Assembly (NCBI GenBank): GCA_014058105.1
Contig: JACGCM010001488.1
Span: 558,001-622,000, forward strand
DNA: 64,000 bases
Origin: Kingdonia uniflora
Lineage: Eukaryota; Streptophyta; Magnoliopsida; Ranunculales; Circaeasteraceae
Reading direction: 5' to 3'
The position numbers and the translations under genes are program-made. Under the pieces are notes generated by a model. It did not search any database and was not told the origin of the DNA. It worked only from the letters and a program-made list of their open reading frames with translations. Of the stretch, positions 46,834 to 56,619 are shown one piece after another; position 1 is the first letter of the stretch; each line of letters starts with the position of its first letter.

Positions 46834-48770
46834 GGTAAAACCTGATGAACAAATCAAAACAAAAATGTCAGCAATATATTCCACATGCAGTATATCACAA
46901 TGTAAAGGCAGACCACCAAGGCAAGTCAAAGAAAGAAACAACAGTTCAAAGTAGTTTCTTTAATGTAAACACAAGAGACAATAAACACATGTAAGTGCCT
47001 CCTTAACTGCTAAGTGATAGTGTTCATTTGGAGCTTTAAGAGTCGGCCAACCCTGCAGAGCTTGAGTCAATAGATATAACATTAACTGTATGCCCCAAAC
47101 AATTATGAGTAACCAGAATCTTCTGGTAGGCAGTAGTTCTGTCCCATCCATTTTATAAGTAAACAGAAACTACAAGTAGGTAGCTGCAATAAGCTTCTTT
47201 GTAACTTCCCCATCCATTTTCTAACTTGGGAAATAAAACAAAAGAAACAAAGAACAGCCTTTGCATTCAAAGGATTTTTTCCATTCATTATCTGAACTAA
47301 GAAAAGACATTGTTATGGAGACTAATCCATCTAATTTCTGAACTGAGAAAAGACATAGCTATAGTATTTATTCCATCCATTTTCTAGTCAAAATTAAAAC
47401 TGCTGGAAGGCAGTAATTCTAAGAACGGCTACACCAAGCTTATCTAAGATAAGTGCATCTCTGGTTTGTCTATGTAGATATCAAACTCCAAAACATCTTA
47501 GTGATTTGATCACTACCAATCTTTGCAAAAGTCAACTGTGTCATGATCAAACTTGGACGCTGCAAGTTGTAAGTGTTGTGATCAATCTTTGCAAGAGTCA
47601 TGATCAATCTTTGCAAGAGTCAGCTATGTCATGATCAATCTTTGTAAGAGCCAGCTGTCAATTTCAAAGAACCCACCATGTTTTGCGATCTTTAACTTGG
47701 TCATGCAGAATTATAACCATGTAATGACCTTCTTGAAATTATTTTCAGCACTAATGGGGGCCTCATCAAACCTATGTGAGCATCTAGCTTTCCATATTTC
47801 CCAGCTCAAGAAAGAAGGTAGTAAACCCATGATGATTCCTAATTGAGATTCTTACTAGCACCCAACAACCAATAGCCTTGCCTAAAAAGATTGGTTAGGC
47901 ATCACAAGCTCTGCTAAAGAATGCCATACAGTGCTAACAGTGTCACTGTGTACAAGGAGATGGTCAAGGAATTGTCACTAGAACTGCTGGAAGGCGGTAA
48001 TTTTGTTGCGCAAGGGGAATCTTTGGTTATGTAATTATTTGTTGTCTTAAAAAGTAAATGACACTCTTCAATATTCTTCAATGCCTTTTATGACATGCAT
48101 ATGGAGGCATCTTTAAGTTGAAGAAAGAACATCTATTTAACAGTTTACATATGCTCAAAAACATAACAGTATACATATGCTAAGAAAGAGCATCTATTTA
48201 ACAGTTGAAGAAAGAGCATCTGCTGCCAATATAGCTAAAATGGACAATGGACATATGCTAAAAAATATGACAGTTTACAGTATACATATGCATTATTCTT
48301 GTTCTTTCAGCTCGAGGGAAGGGAATAAGGCTGCTCACTTTACTGCTACAAATATGGATGTCCACCCTATCCAGCTTATATTCCCACAATCCTTTCCTTC
48401 TTTCCTTGTAAATATTTGTAATACAGATTCTCTTCACTAAAAATTTCCTAGATGTAGTTGATACTACTTGTAACAGTTTTACTTGAATGAAAATTTCCTA
48501 GATGCAGCGCTGAGATTATCTCTAGAAGAAGCTTATGGACCTCCATATGCAGCACAATGGACATACCATAAATCGATTTAAATTAGGTATTTTCATACCC
48601 TAAACCCAAATCAAAATCCTTTTCACCACCATAACCCAAACATGATTTCTACAAATCTCAATACCTCCAATCACAAAATCAACAACAATTCTTTTATCAA
48701 ATAAAAAAACCACAAAGTAGAGAAGAAAGAAAAAACATTAAAAAAAAAAAACAACTAACCTGACTCGTCC
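46834..48770 (-). other. Probable long 5' intron of the Myb/SANT-like pseudogene
   Basis: A donor (GAGGACGAGTCAG/GTTAGTT on minus, near 48772) and the acceptor just before 46833 would define an intron of about 1.9 kb. It contains local repeats: GATCAATCTTTGCAAGAGTC four times at 47515-47650, and AAAGAGCATCTATTTAACAG-type repeats at 48120-48300. No other gene was recognised. Confidence 0.45.
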
Positions 48771-49109
48771 TCACAACAATCTCTCATTCCCCCAAAAGTT
48801 CTCTCTCTTCAGCAACAATTTTTTTTTCCTTCTCAATTTGGTATGAGAAATTTTAGGTTGAGAGGAGAATGGTATTTTCGTCATCAAGAGGCTTGTTTTT
48901 TGCTGGAAAAAAAAAACTTCTCACAACTGTTGGATTTTTTTCAGCAAAAAACAAAAAAACAAAAACTAAAGAGCTGGAAAAAAATTCACCAGTGAAAGAA
49001 ACACCACCTTATTTTTACTTGGAAAACGCATTTTCGTAAATACGTACAAAACCTAGGGTCTAAATAGTCTTGAACCAGCAATATAAAATTACACAATCAC
49101 TTCAAAGTT

Positions 49110-49119
49110 CTAGGGTTTT
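49110..49119 (-). promoter_or_regulatory. Telo-box upstream of the eS1 gene
   Basis: AAAACCCTAG on minus, 69-78 bp before the start codon. Telo-boxes (AAACCCTA) are typical of plant ribosomal protein gene promoters and leaders. The related AACCTAGGGT lies at 49050. The purine/pyrimidine-rich leader CTATCGACCTCGACCTCGAC follows. Confidence 0.6.
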
Positions 49120-49187
49120 GAGAGGTGAAACTATCTTCAACACTATCGACCTCGACCTCGACCTTTTACGAGCTCAAATCATCAACC

Positions 49188-51821
49188 ATGGCAGTCGGGT
49201 CCGTAATCTCCAACGAAACCCTCTTTTCCCCTTTCTCTCTACTACGTCCCACTTCATCACTGCAATCGATTTAACCCTAATTTTTCTGGGTTTTTTTTGT
49301 TTTTTTTTTACAGAAAGAACAAGAGAATTTCCAAGGGAAAGAAGGGAGGGAAGAAGAAAGTGTAAGTTTTTAGGGTTTGGGGTTAATTTATTTCATTGAT
49401 TTAACAAAGGGGTTTCGTGATTTTTGTTGATTTGATTGATTTGTGTTGTTTTGTTTTCGCAGAGTGGATCCTTTTGCTAAGAAGGAATGGTATGACGTCA
49501 AGGCTCCTTCTATGTTTAGTGTTAAATCTGTGGGGAAGACATTGGTCTCAAGGACTCAGGGAACTAAGGTTTGGTTTCTGATTTATTAGTTTTTTTAATT
49601 TTGTTGATACCATGTGATAGATTTGGTAGTGTTTACTTGTTGTTGAAATGAGTCTGAAATGTGGATAGAATTGGTAGTGTTTACTTGTTGTTGAAATAAG
49701 TCTGAAATGTGGATAGAATTGGTAGTGTTTACTTGTTGAATTGAGTCTAAAATGTGGAAATATTGCGTTATATCATGAGAAACGTGTTAACCCATTCAAT
49801 GCTTAGGATATAAAATAAGAGTAATTTTTTTGGAGCTCTTATGTCTGGTTACTGTAAGATTATGAGTATCGGTGACTTCTTCTATGTATGAAAGGCATAT
49901 TTATTTTTAGAGATTGATCTACTGAATCGAGGGTTAGGGCTATCACGGAAAGTTTATGTGTTTTAGTTGGTGGAGGGCATTGAGAAAGTTTGTGTATATG
50001 ATAGTTTAGAAGTCCTGAAATTGTGTTTTGGAAAAGAGCTCAAATTAGTGGAATCAATCTTGAATAGTTTCACCTATAAGTTTTCCTGAATTGGCCATGA
50101 TATAATGTTATCTGTTCCCTAGGTTTGTGATTTTTAGGCAAAATCTAGCTATAAACACAAGTCATCCAATATCAGTATTTTGATGAGTTTCTTACAGTAT
50201 TATTTTGGACGGTGTATTAAAAAAATGTTGGTTTAGGTAATTCATTACGTACCTCATCAATATGTCTACCTAATAAGCAAAAACTTGTTTTTTGAAGTTT
50301 CATGTTGTTGTCGGCATTTCTGCGTTGTTATCTTCCTTGTCATTGTCCAAACATTCTTTTCTGATCTTTCCATCTCCACCTTTTTTATTTATTATAATGT
50401 TGAGAGGCTTGCATTACTTGGAGCTATGAAATCTCGGTGCAATAACTCAAAATCAATGCATAAAGTGTATTTTGGATTTTTTTGATATTTGCATTAAGTT
50501 TGAGGTGTTGAAGTTGTGATTTTCATTTAACAGTTGAAATATGGAATGTATATGAATATCTTGTAGAATATTAGATTCATCTTCCTGTAAATAAGAGCTG
50601 TTTGCACTATTCAGTTTTTTATTGCAACTGAATAATACATCTGTTCTGGATTTACCATGTGAAAAAATGGCTGACATTGCAAGTTAGAATTTCATTGATG
50701 CGCCCTGCTTGCTATTTGCAACAATCAAGTCTTCTATTAAGACCTGGCTGTATTATTTGTATTTTTCCAGGCTGCATTATGCACATATTGTCATGTATAG
50801 ATTATTTTTAGTGCATTTTTTTTTCTTTCTAAATTTGTGATTAAATTGTTCTCTGTTGTTTTTTTTTGTCTAGATTGCATCAGAGGGCCTGAAGAACAGA
50901 GTGTTTGAGGTTTCTCTGGCTGACCTTCAGAATGATGAGGACCAATCTTACAAGAAAATTCGCCTACGTGCAGAGGATGTGCAAGGGCGGAATGTCCTGA
51001 CAAACTTCTGGGTACAGTTTTTTTTCATTAATCTAATGAATGGTTTGTTGCTCAACATATCATTAATTATTCTCTTTTGTTCTTTCAGGGTATGAGTTTC
51101 ACCACAGACAAACTCCGTTCACTTGTCCGCAAGTGGCAAACATTGATCGAGGCTCATGTTGATGTCAAGACTAGTGATAACTACACGCTTCGGTTGTTCT
51201 GTATCGGTTTTACCAAGAGACGTCCAAATCAAGTGAAGCGCACATGTTATGCCCAATCTAGCCAGATCCGACAGGTAAATATCACTTGAATATGATCTAG
51301 CCGTTGTTTCTACAGAATGTCTTCATTATTTTACACTTCATTTTGCTAACAATGATTTCTTGACATTTGGGCCTCGACTTCCATTCTATTATTGTATTTT
51401 TCAGATCCGTCAGAAAATGACTGAGATAATGGTCAACCAAGCTACATCTTGTGACCTTAAAGAGCTAGTGCTAAAGTTCATTCCAGAGGTGATCGGAAAA
51501 GAGATTGAGAAAGCAACCCTGGGCATCTACCCACTCCAGAATGTCTTCATCCGCAAAGTGAAGATCTTGAAAGCCCCAAAATTTGATCTGGGAAAGCTCA
51601 TGGAGGTAAGAATGAGACACTTGTACCCAAACTTTTCCCCACTTTCACTTTTTCATGAACCATGTAGATCTAGCAAAAGTTTAATCTGTCAGTAAAATTC
51701 AACATTTTGAAACATTTTGCAGGTTCATGGCGATTACTCAGAGGACACTGGTACCAAAATGGAAAGACCAGCAGAGGATGCTGCTGTACCTGAAGTTGAA
51801 GCAGAAATTGTTGGAGCTTGA
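49188..51821 (+). CDS. RPS3A: 40S ribosomal protein S3a (eS1), complete seven-exon gene
   Basis: Exons: 49188-49198, 49314-49361, 49463-49568, 50874-51011, 51089-51274, 51405-51605 and 51723-51821. Together they give 789 nt, 262 codons plus stop, the usual plant length. All introns are GT-AG. The product is the eS1 protein of the small ribosomal subunit, sited near the mRNA exit side of the 40S platform. Diagnostic stretches are [19 protein letters not shown] at the start, [20 protein letters not shown] over the fourth intron, [40 protein letters not shown] and [20 protein letters not shown]. It ends with an acidic tail and IVGA. The first exon is only 11 nt, so the start sits in a micro-exon, as in plant relatives. 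No stops or frameshifts. A telo-box lies upstream. It is the only clearly functional host gene in the window. Confidence 0.97.
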
Positions 51822-52043
51822 AACCGCACATGAGCTTTACTTATTTCATTTATCTTTGTGGAACTCTTAGAATGTTCTTTTAATGTAGTGGCAGAAACTG
51901 GCAATTTTGTTTCTTTAATGCTCTTATGTACCTTTGATTTTGGGTTGCATACGACAAATGAATTTCTTGCTATGAATGTTCTTTTTTACATTAGAATTAT
52001 GTTAATCTATGATTCCGTTTGGTGTTCCATGAGCGCTGTCGAG
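51822..52043 (+). other. 3' untranslated region of the eS1 gene
   Basis: AT-rich sequence after the stop, with T-rich stretches and an AATGAATTT-like signal near 51957. It runs directly into the hAT-like element at 52044. No separate gene was seen. Confidence 0.5.
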
Positions 52044-52976
52044 TAGGGTTGCGCACAAACCAAGAAAGCCTAACCGGCTTAAACCGAATTGATCTGGTCG
52101 GTTTTTGGAAGAGGTTTGGTTCAATTTTGTGTTGAAATGTTAAAACCGATCAAGGTCGGTTCGGTTTTTGGTTTTGTATATTTGTAACCCGTATAAACTG
52201 AACCAAATTTCCACTTCTATCTTGTGTTACTTGCCATGTATCTTGCATTAAGAGTTTCTATTCCCAAGTCCACTTTCTGGGGGAGATAGCTCCTCCATCT
52301 AGAGAGAAGGAAGCAACGTCAGAGATTGGATTGGCTGGTCATTGGATCCCTAACTATCGATCTGTGCAGGCTGACCAACCACTCCTATCGACTCCTGATA
52401 GTCTCCCCGAACGATGCAAATACCTTCTGATGCTCCCCACTCTCGATGTAACATATCAAATAGCCTACTAACGGCTCTCAACCGTTACTCTGCGCAGGCG
52501 GAAGAGATGATATAATGCCTATTAATGCAAAGAATCTCACGCTTTTCTGCTCTAGTCTTCGCAGTTCAGGGAGGAGTAGATAGATATAGCGTTAGTAGTT
52601 TGGAATTCATATAAAACTATTATCATTGTTTTAATAAATATATAAGTTTTTATTTTTTATTTTTTATGTAAAGTGAGTAAAATATAGTTGTATCAAGAAA
52701 GATGTGTTCCTTTCATTTTATTTTCTCTAATATACATATTTTAGTGGAGCTTATATAATTCATTGGGCTTTTTAAGATTTGGGAATGGTAAATTTGGTGC
52801 GGTTTCGGTTCGGTTCAGTGCGGTTTTAGCTTTAAGTTTGTCGGTTCGGGTCGGATCGGGTCAGTTGTGAAGTCCAAATCAGTTTGGTTCGGGTACCATT
52901 TTTAGAAACCAATATAGGTCGATTCGGGTCCAGTTCTGGCCAAAAACCGACTCGTGCTCACCCCTAATGTTTAAAA
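52044..52976. mobile_element. hAT-like non-autonomous element, 933 bp
   Basis: It begins TAGGGTTGCGCACAAACC and ends with the reverse complement of TAGGGGTGAGCACGAGTCGG. Inside both ends are runs of CGGTTCGGTTTTTGG type, the same plan as the element at 3718-4640. An 8-bp target duplication is not visible (CTGTCGAG versus ATGTTTAA), so one flank may be altered. The interior shows no transposase. It lies about 220 bp after the eS1 stop codon. Confidence 0.65.
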
Positions 52977-53512
52977 CTACAAAAACCACACGTTAGAGAA
53001 CCTTACCTTTATTTGAAACTCTGCCAGTTGAAGGAACTCAAGGAACTCTGACAGTTGAAGTACACCTTGAGTTGTCATCCATAATGTTTAAAACTTCAAA
53101 CTATCATTTACAGTTAGTAAACTATTCTACTAAGCAATTACACACACACATAGATATGAAAGAAGAGCCTATTATTGATAAGTTGTTATATGTTACAATT
53201 ACTTAACCTTTTTATAGGTTAAATACTCTATCTAAAACTCTCCTTATAAACCCTAGTTTATATGGGCTTTGTTAGGAGTCTAATAAAACATCCTAACCCA
53301 GTTGGGTTCTTACCTTGGGCCGAACCCAACTCCTAACACTCCCCCTTGGGTGTTCCATACTAGGACGACTTGCCTCGTCTAGCAAAACCCCTGGGCAAAA
53401 AGTGTTGCAAGAAAAGAGTACAACCCTATGCCCTGTATGGATTGTGGACGCGTATAAGTTGCCTCGTCAAAACCTCCAGTTAGTAAAATCTCCTAGGATA
53501 AAAACTGCACTA

Positions 53513-54037
53513 TCAGGAAAAAAAAGTACAACGCGCATGTATCCATGTCAGGATGAGAGTACTCCCTCTGACATCGATCTCCTTGAGATCTAAAAACTTT
53601 CGCATACTAATTTTGTGTACCGGCTGCTTGAACGTAAGTGGTGCAAGAGTCTTCGTGAATAGGTTTGCAAAGTTGTCTTCTGAAATGTCTTGAATAACGT
53701 CAATCCCATCCGCCTTTTGTAATTTATAAGTATGGAAGGAGTTCTGTAAAATGCGCTTCGTTCTGTCGCCATTGATAGAATTACCACTGACTTGAATGAT
53801 GCAAGCAGAGTTATCTTTATACAGAGTCATTACTTTATCTTGGATAAAACATGCCACATCTTCAGTTGATGTGATGTATCTTGCAGTGCAGCCATCATTA
53901 TCTGCCAGCTTCATGAAGTACAGGAATTTCCTCGTGGTTCAAAGATGTCACTAACACCATCTGCTTCATTGATCTCCAAGAGTTTGTTGTATCCCCGTAC
54001 ATAAAAACATAATCCATTTGGCAATGGCCGCTATGTG
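53513..54037 (-). pseudogene. Copia RNase H, C-terminal part
   Basis: Two frames cover it: a damaged one on about 54035-53920 with DYVFMYGDTTNSWRSMKQ, and the ORF 53914-53513 with LYKDNSACIIQVSGNSINGD and HKISMRKFLDLKEIDVRGST. This is the conserved end of copia pol. The ORF runs past the usual end into the polypurine region. A stop/frameshift near 53920 separates the parts. Confidence 0.75.
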
Positions 54038-54042
54038 GGTTT

Positions 54043-54677
54043 TGTTGTTAGCCTGTGTTCAAAATTGGTAGTATCAAAATAAGTTAAGGAGATTAGAAAG
54101 AGATCAAAACACTTATCGGGATATGATCGAGTCTAGTGCATGCACACTATCTCCTTAAGATAGATTCTCCCCTGCCACAGTGCTTTGTAGGATATAATCG
54201 GCCCCTGTCTCCCAGGATACAACGATCAGTCGCAGAGAGAAGAAAACACTTTTATCTCTTTGCCAAACGAACCTTGATTGTGTCTATTTTCTCTCTTGAA
54301 AATGACTCAAGAAAACTCTGAAAAAACTTATTATAAAAAATGAAAACGAAGTTGGGTTATATAGAGTATAGGTGATTCTTCACCAAGGGTCATACCTCAA
54401 GTAAGTGCCTCTTCACCAAGAGGTCACACCTCAAGTTACGACTCTTCACCAAGGGTCACACCTTAAGACACGACTCTTCACCAAGGGTCATACCTTAAGA
54501 CACACCTCATGATGTGTATGTTGGAGACAACTCAAATCACACACATTACAACTCATAAGTAAACTCTTACTTATAATCTAGAGTTGTGTAACCTGCATAC
54601 CCAATGTGGTACAAAATAGACTACTTAAATATCAACCATTCAAACTAAGGATAAAACCACAAGGTTTTTTTCCAACA
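54043..54677 (-). mobile_element. Solo LTR, 635 bp, inside the copia RNase H
   Basis: On plus it starts TGTTGTTAGCC and ends TTTTCCAACA, so its own ends are TGTTGG and CAACA. Flanks are GGTTT (54038-54042) and GGTCT (54678-54682), a 5-bp target duplication with one change. The copia RNase H frame is continuous across the site if the LTR and one flank copy are ignored (GFADTKYLSD before, PHSGHCQMDYVF after). A TATA box on minus (CTATATAACCC) lies near 54357. It contains a 32-bp minisatellite. No primer site or internal region is attached. Confidence 0.85.
54376..54507 (+). repeat. Minisatellite in the solo LTR, 32-33 bp unit, 4 copies
   Basis: TCTTCACCAAGGGTCAYACC followed by TYAAGWYACGAC repeats four times upstream of the LTR's TATA box on minus, that is in its U3. 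Confidence 0.85.
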
Positions 54678-54962
54678 GGTCTGATAAGTATTTTGTATCT
54701 GCAAACCCTATATTTTTACGTTTACCATTTTTGGGTTGACCAGACCCCAATTTTTCTTGTCGATCAGATACCTCAAAATGTGCTTGATCTCCTTTCGCTG
54801 CCTTTGGGTAGGATCAAAATTATGGCAAGCCAAAATGTTTACTGTAAATTAGTCATCAAGTATAGTATACCCAACTAACTATAGTAAAACACCTCCTAGC
54901 TATGGCGTCATGACCCTAGAAGTTTCTCCCCCCATTGGGATGGTAGAAGATGTCGTTGTTCA

Positions 54963-55284
54963 TATCTAAGTGATGGACGACAATAAACAACTTAGCACCG
55001 TGTGCTTATCCAGTTTTATTACATACACACCTCGTGTGACGGGCGAAATTGCTTCCAGAAGCTTATACATCCTCGGTTGACTTCATATAGATATCCACAT
55101 CTAGTTTCCTATATAGATACAGATATCTAAGAAATAGACGACAATAAACAACTTAGCACCGTGTGCTTGTCCAGTTTTATTACATACACACCTCGTGTGA
55201 CGGGCGTAATTGCTTCCATAAGCTTATACATCCTCGGTTGACTTCATGTAGATATCCGTATCTAGTTTCCCATATAGATACGCG
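54963..55284 (-). repeat. 161-bp tandem duplication in the copia RT
   Basis: TATCTAAGWRATRGACGACA at 54963 recurs at 55124. The two units share AACTTAGCACCGTGTGCTT, ACACACCTCGTGTGACGGGC and TACATCCTCGGTTGACTTCA with few differences. The second unit keeps the join to the upstream RT sequence. Confidence 0.85.
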
Positions 55285-55664
55285 GTAATTACATTAGCCG
55301 CATGTCTAGTTTGTCCTCGACAATTGACTGATCAGTATCAAAACGTTATAGCATCCATAACCGGATAATAGGTCTTATTACAATCGATGCCAGATCTCTT
55401 AAAGAATTTCAGGGCAACTAGTCTTGCCATGACCTAATTATATCTCTGAGTTAATTTCATTTCCATACCATTCCCATTTGTAACCGACAGGCTCTATGGC
55501 ATCACTTCGCATTATGCTAGCAAACTGAGCTCCGCTTGGATTCCAGATGCCTACTTTGGCCAATGTAAAATAACACACATTCATTTCCAATAAGTGGTTT
55601 TGAATCCTCATCCTTGATGTTACGTGTAGTCTCGGGATTCCTCTTGGGGACAATAATGAACGTA

Positions 55665-56091
55665 TGTTTGTTTCGGGCTTGATACTATGCTGGAGGAGGG
55701 CACCGCTCGACTCTCTCTGGGTTTCTTTTTGTCTCCTTGGTTTAGCTTATCATCTCTGGAAGAGAGCCACACAGAAGGCAATAGAAGAAGAAGAAGATCC
55801 CCGTTTTGGTTACCTCTTTACCTCTATTTATAGGGAGGGTTTAACCTAGAGGTGCCCCTGCTCACGTTCCCTGGGCAATTCCTAAGTTGTCCTTTCAGGG
55901 TCGTGGGATTTCATATTTCCTCGCAGGCAGGGCTAACCGCGGGGTTGTCGTTAATATGGCTCTACGATAGTTGGCCGAGTTTCCGCCATGGTGTTGTTTG
56001 TCGTTCAAAGAGGCCTGTTATGCGACCTAGCTGGAATGTTCCTACTCTAGGCGACCTTCCACCTCGTTGCTAGCGGGAGCGTGCTCCTACA
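55665..56091 (-). repeat. 3' LTR of the right-hand Tat element, 427 bp
   Basis: On plus it starts TGTTTGTTTCGGGC and ends GTGCTCCTACA, so in its own sense TGTAGGAGCAC...CAAACA. A TATA box (CTATAAATAG) is on minus at 55824-55833, about 260 bp into the LTR. The inner edge is set by the adjacent polypurine tract. Confidence 0.8.
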
Positions 56092-56115
56092 ATTGCCCCC
56101 CCCCCCTCCCTCAGG
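56092..56115 (-). promoter_or_regulatory. Polypurine tract
   Basis: On plus ATTGCCCCCCCCCCCTCCCTC, that is a run of G and A on minus ending right at the LTR start. It primes plus-strand synthesis in LTR elements. Confidence 0.85.
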
Positions 56116-56376
56116 TCTTGCTCGTAGGGAGGGAGAGCTAAGGTGATGTGGTCGTGTGTGCGTGGATTGCCATATTGGGAGGTGTGTGAAAGCATGCTTG
56201 TCAGTGCCTTGGGAAGGGAGAGGAGTATTTAATATGTGGAAAAGTGTGTGATGTGACTGCTACCACTATGGGGAACGTTTCAAATTATTATGGTGGGTCG
56301 GGATTATTAAAGGACTGTTGAGCTCTGTGTGTGGTGCGACTCTAAAAGGTATGTGGTGTGACTCTCTGTGTGTTCC

Positions 56377-56384
56377 CATATAAG
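56377..56384 (+). promoter_or_regulatory. TATA box of the antisense ORF, followed by a spliced leader
   Basis: CATATAAG on plus, about 286 bp inside the polypurine tract and about 550 bp from the oppositely directed LTR TATA box. A leader follows and ends in a good donor, AACCG/GTAAGTT at 56529-56530, so the first exon would be non-coding. Confidence 0.55.
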
Positions 56385-56619
56385 AGGATTAAGAGAACCA
56401 TTGAGCTCCTCTCTGCTGTTTGAACTTGCCTTCTGAAAGCAACAAAACTTTGCACAAACGCTGTGGTGTTGGAGTACGGCCGATCGGTGAGGTGCGAGAG
56501 CTATTTAACCGTACACGTAGGCTAACCGGTAAGTTATTTTTGGGCTAACTCGTCTTATTTATGGTAATGTATAGTAGTTTAATAGCTTTAGGAACTCGGT
56601 AAGAGTTTTTGCTGACTAG

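Larger units (their letters stand above)
53085..55660 (-). mobile_element. Ty1-copia remnant: 3' LTR, RNase H and RT pieces
   Basis: On minus, RT pieces lie at 55560-55000 (DAIEPVGYKW, RSGIDCNKTYYPVMDAITF, then VITAYLYGKLDTDIYMK). RNase H pieces are near 54710-54680 (GFADTKYLSD) and 54035-53530 (LYKDNSACIIQVSG, DGIDVIQDISEDNFANLFTK, then FKQPVHKISMRKFLDL). A polypurine tract (CCCAAGGGGGAG, plus 53339-53350) precedes a 254-bp LTR at 53085-53338 (TGTTAGGAGTTGGG on minus, ending AAACA) with a CATATAAAC TATA near 53255. The middle of RT is missing and a 161-bp RT segment is duplicated. A solo LTR splits the RNase H. The 5' part is cut at the Tat LTR at 55665. Confidence 0.8.

Noticed and set aside
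46834..49060. HARBI1-type transposase next to the Myb/SANT-like relic
   Set aside because: No frame on either strand shows the DDE nuclease motifs.
49569..50873. Box C/D snoRNA in the third intron of the eS1 gene
   Set aside because: A TGATGA-like motif near 50182 is present, but I could not pair it with a suitable D box and terminal stem.
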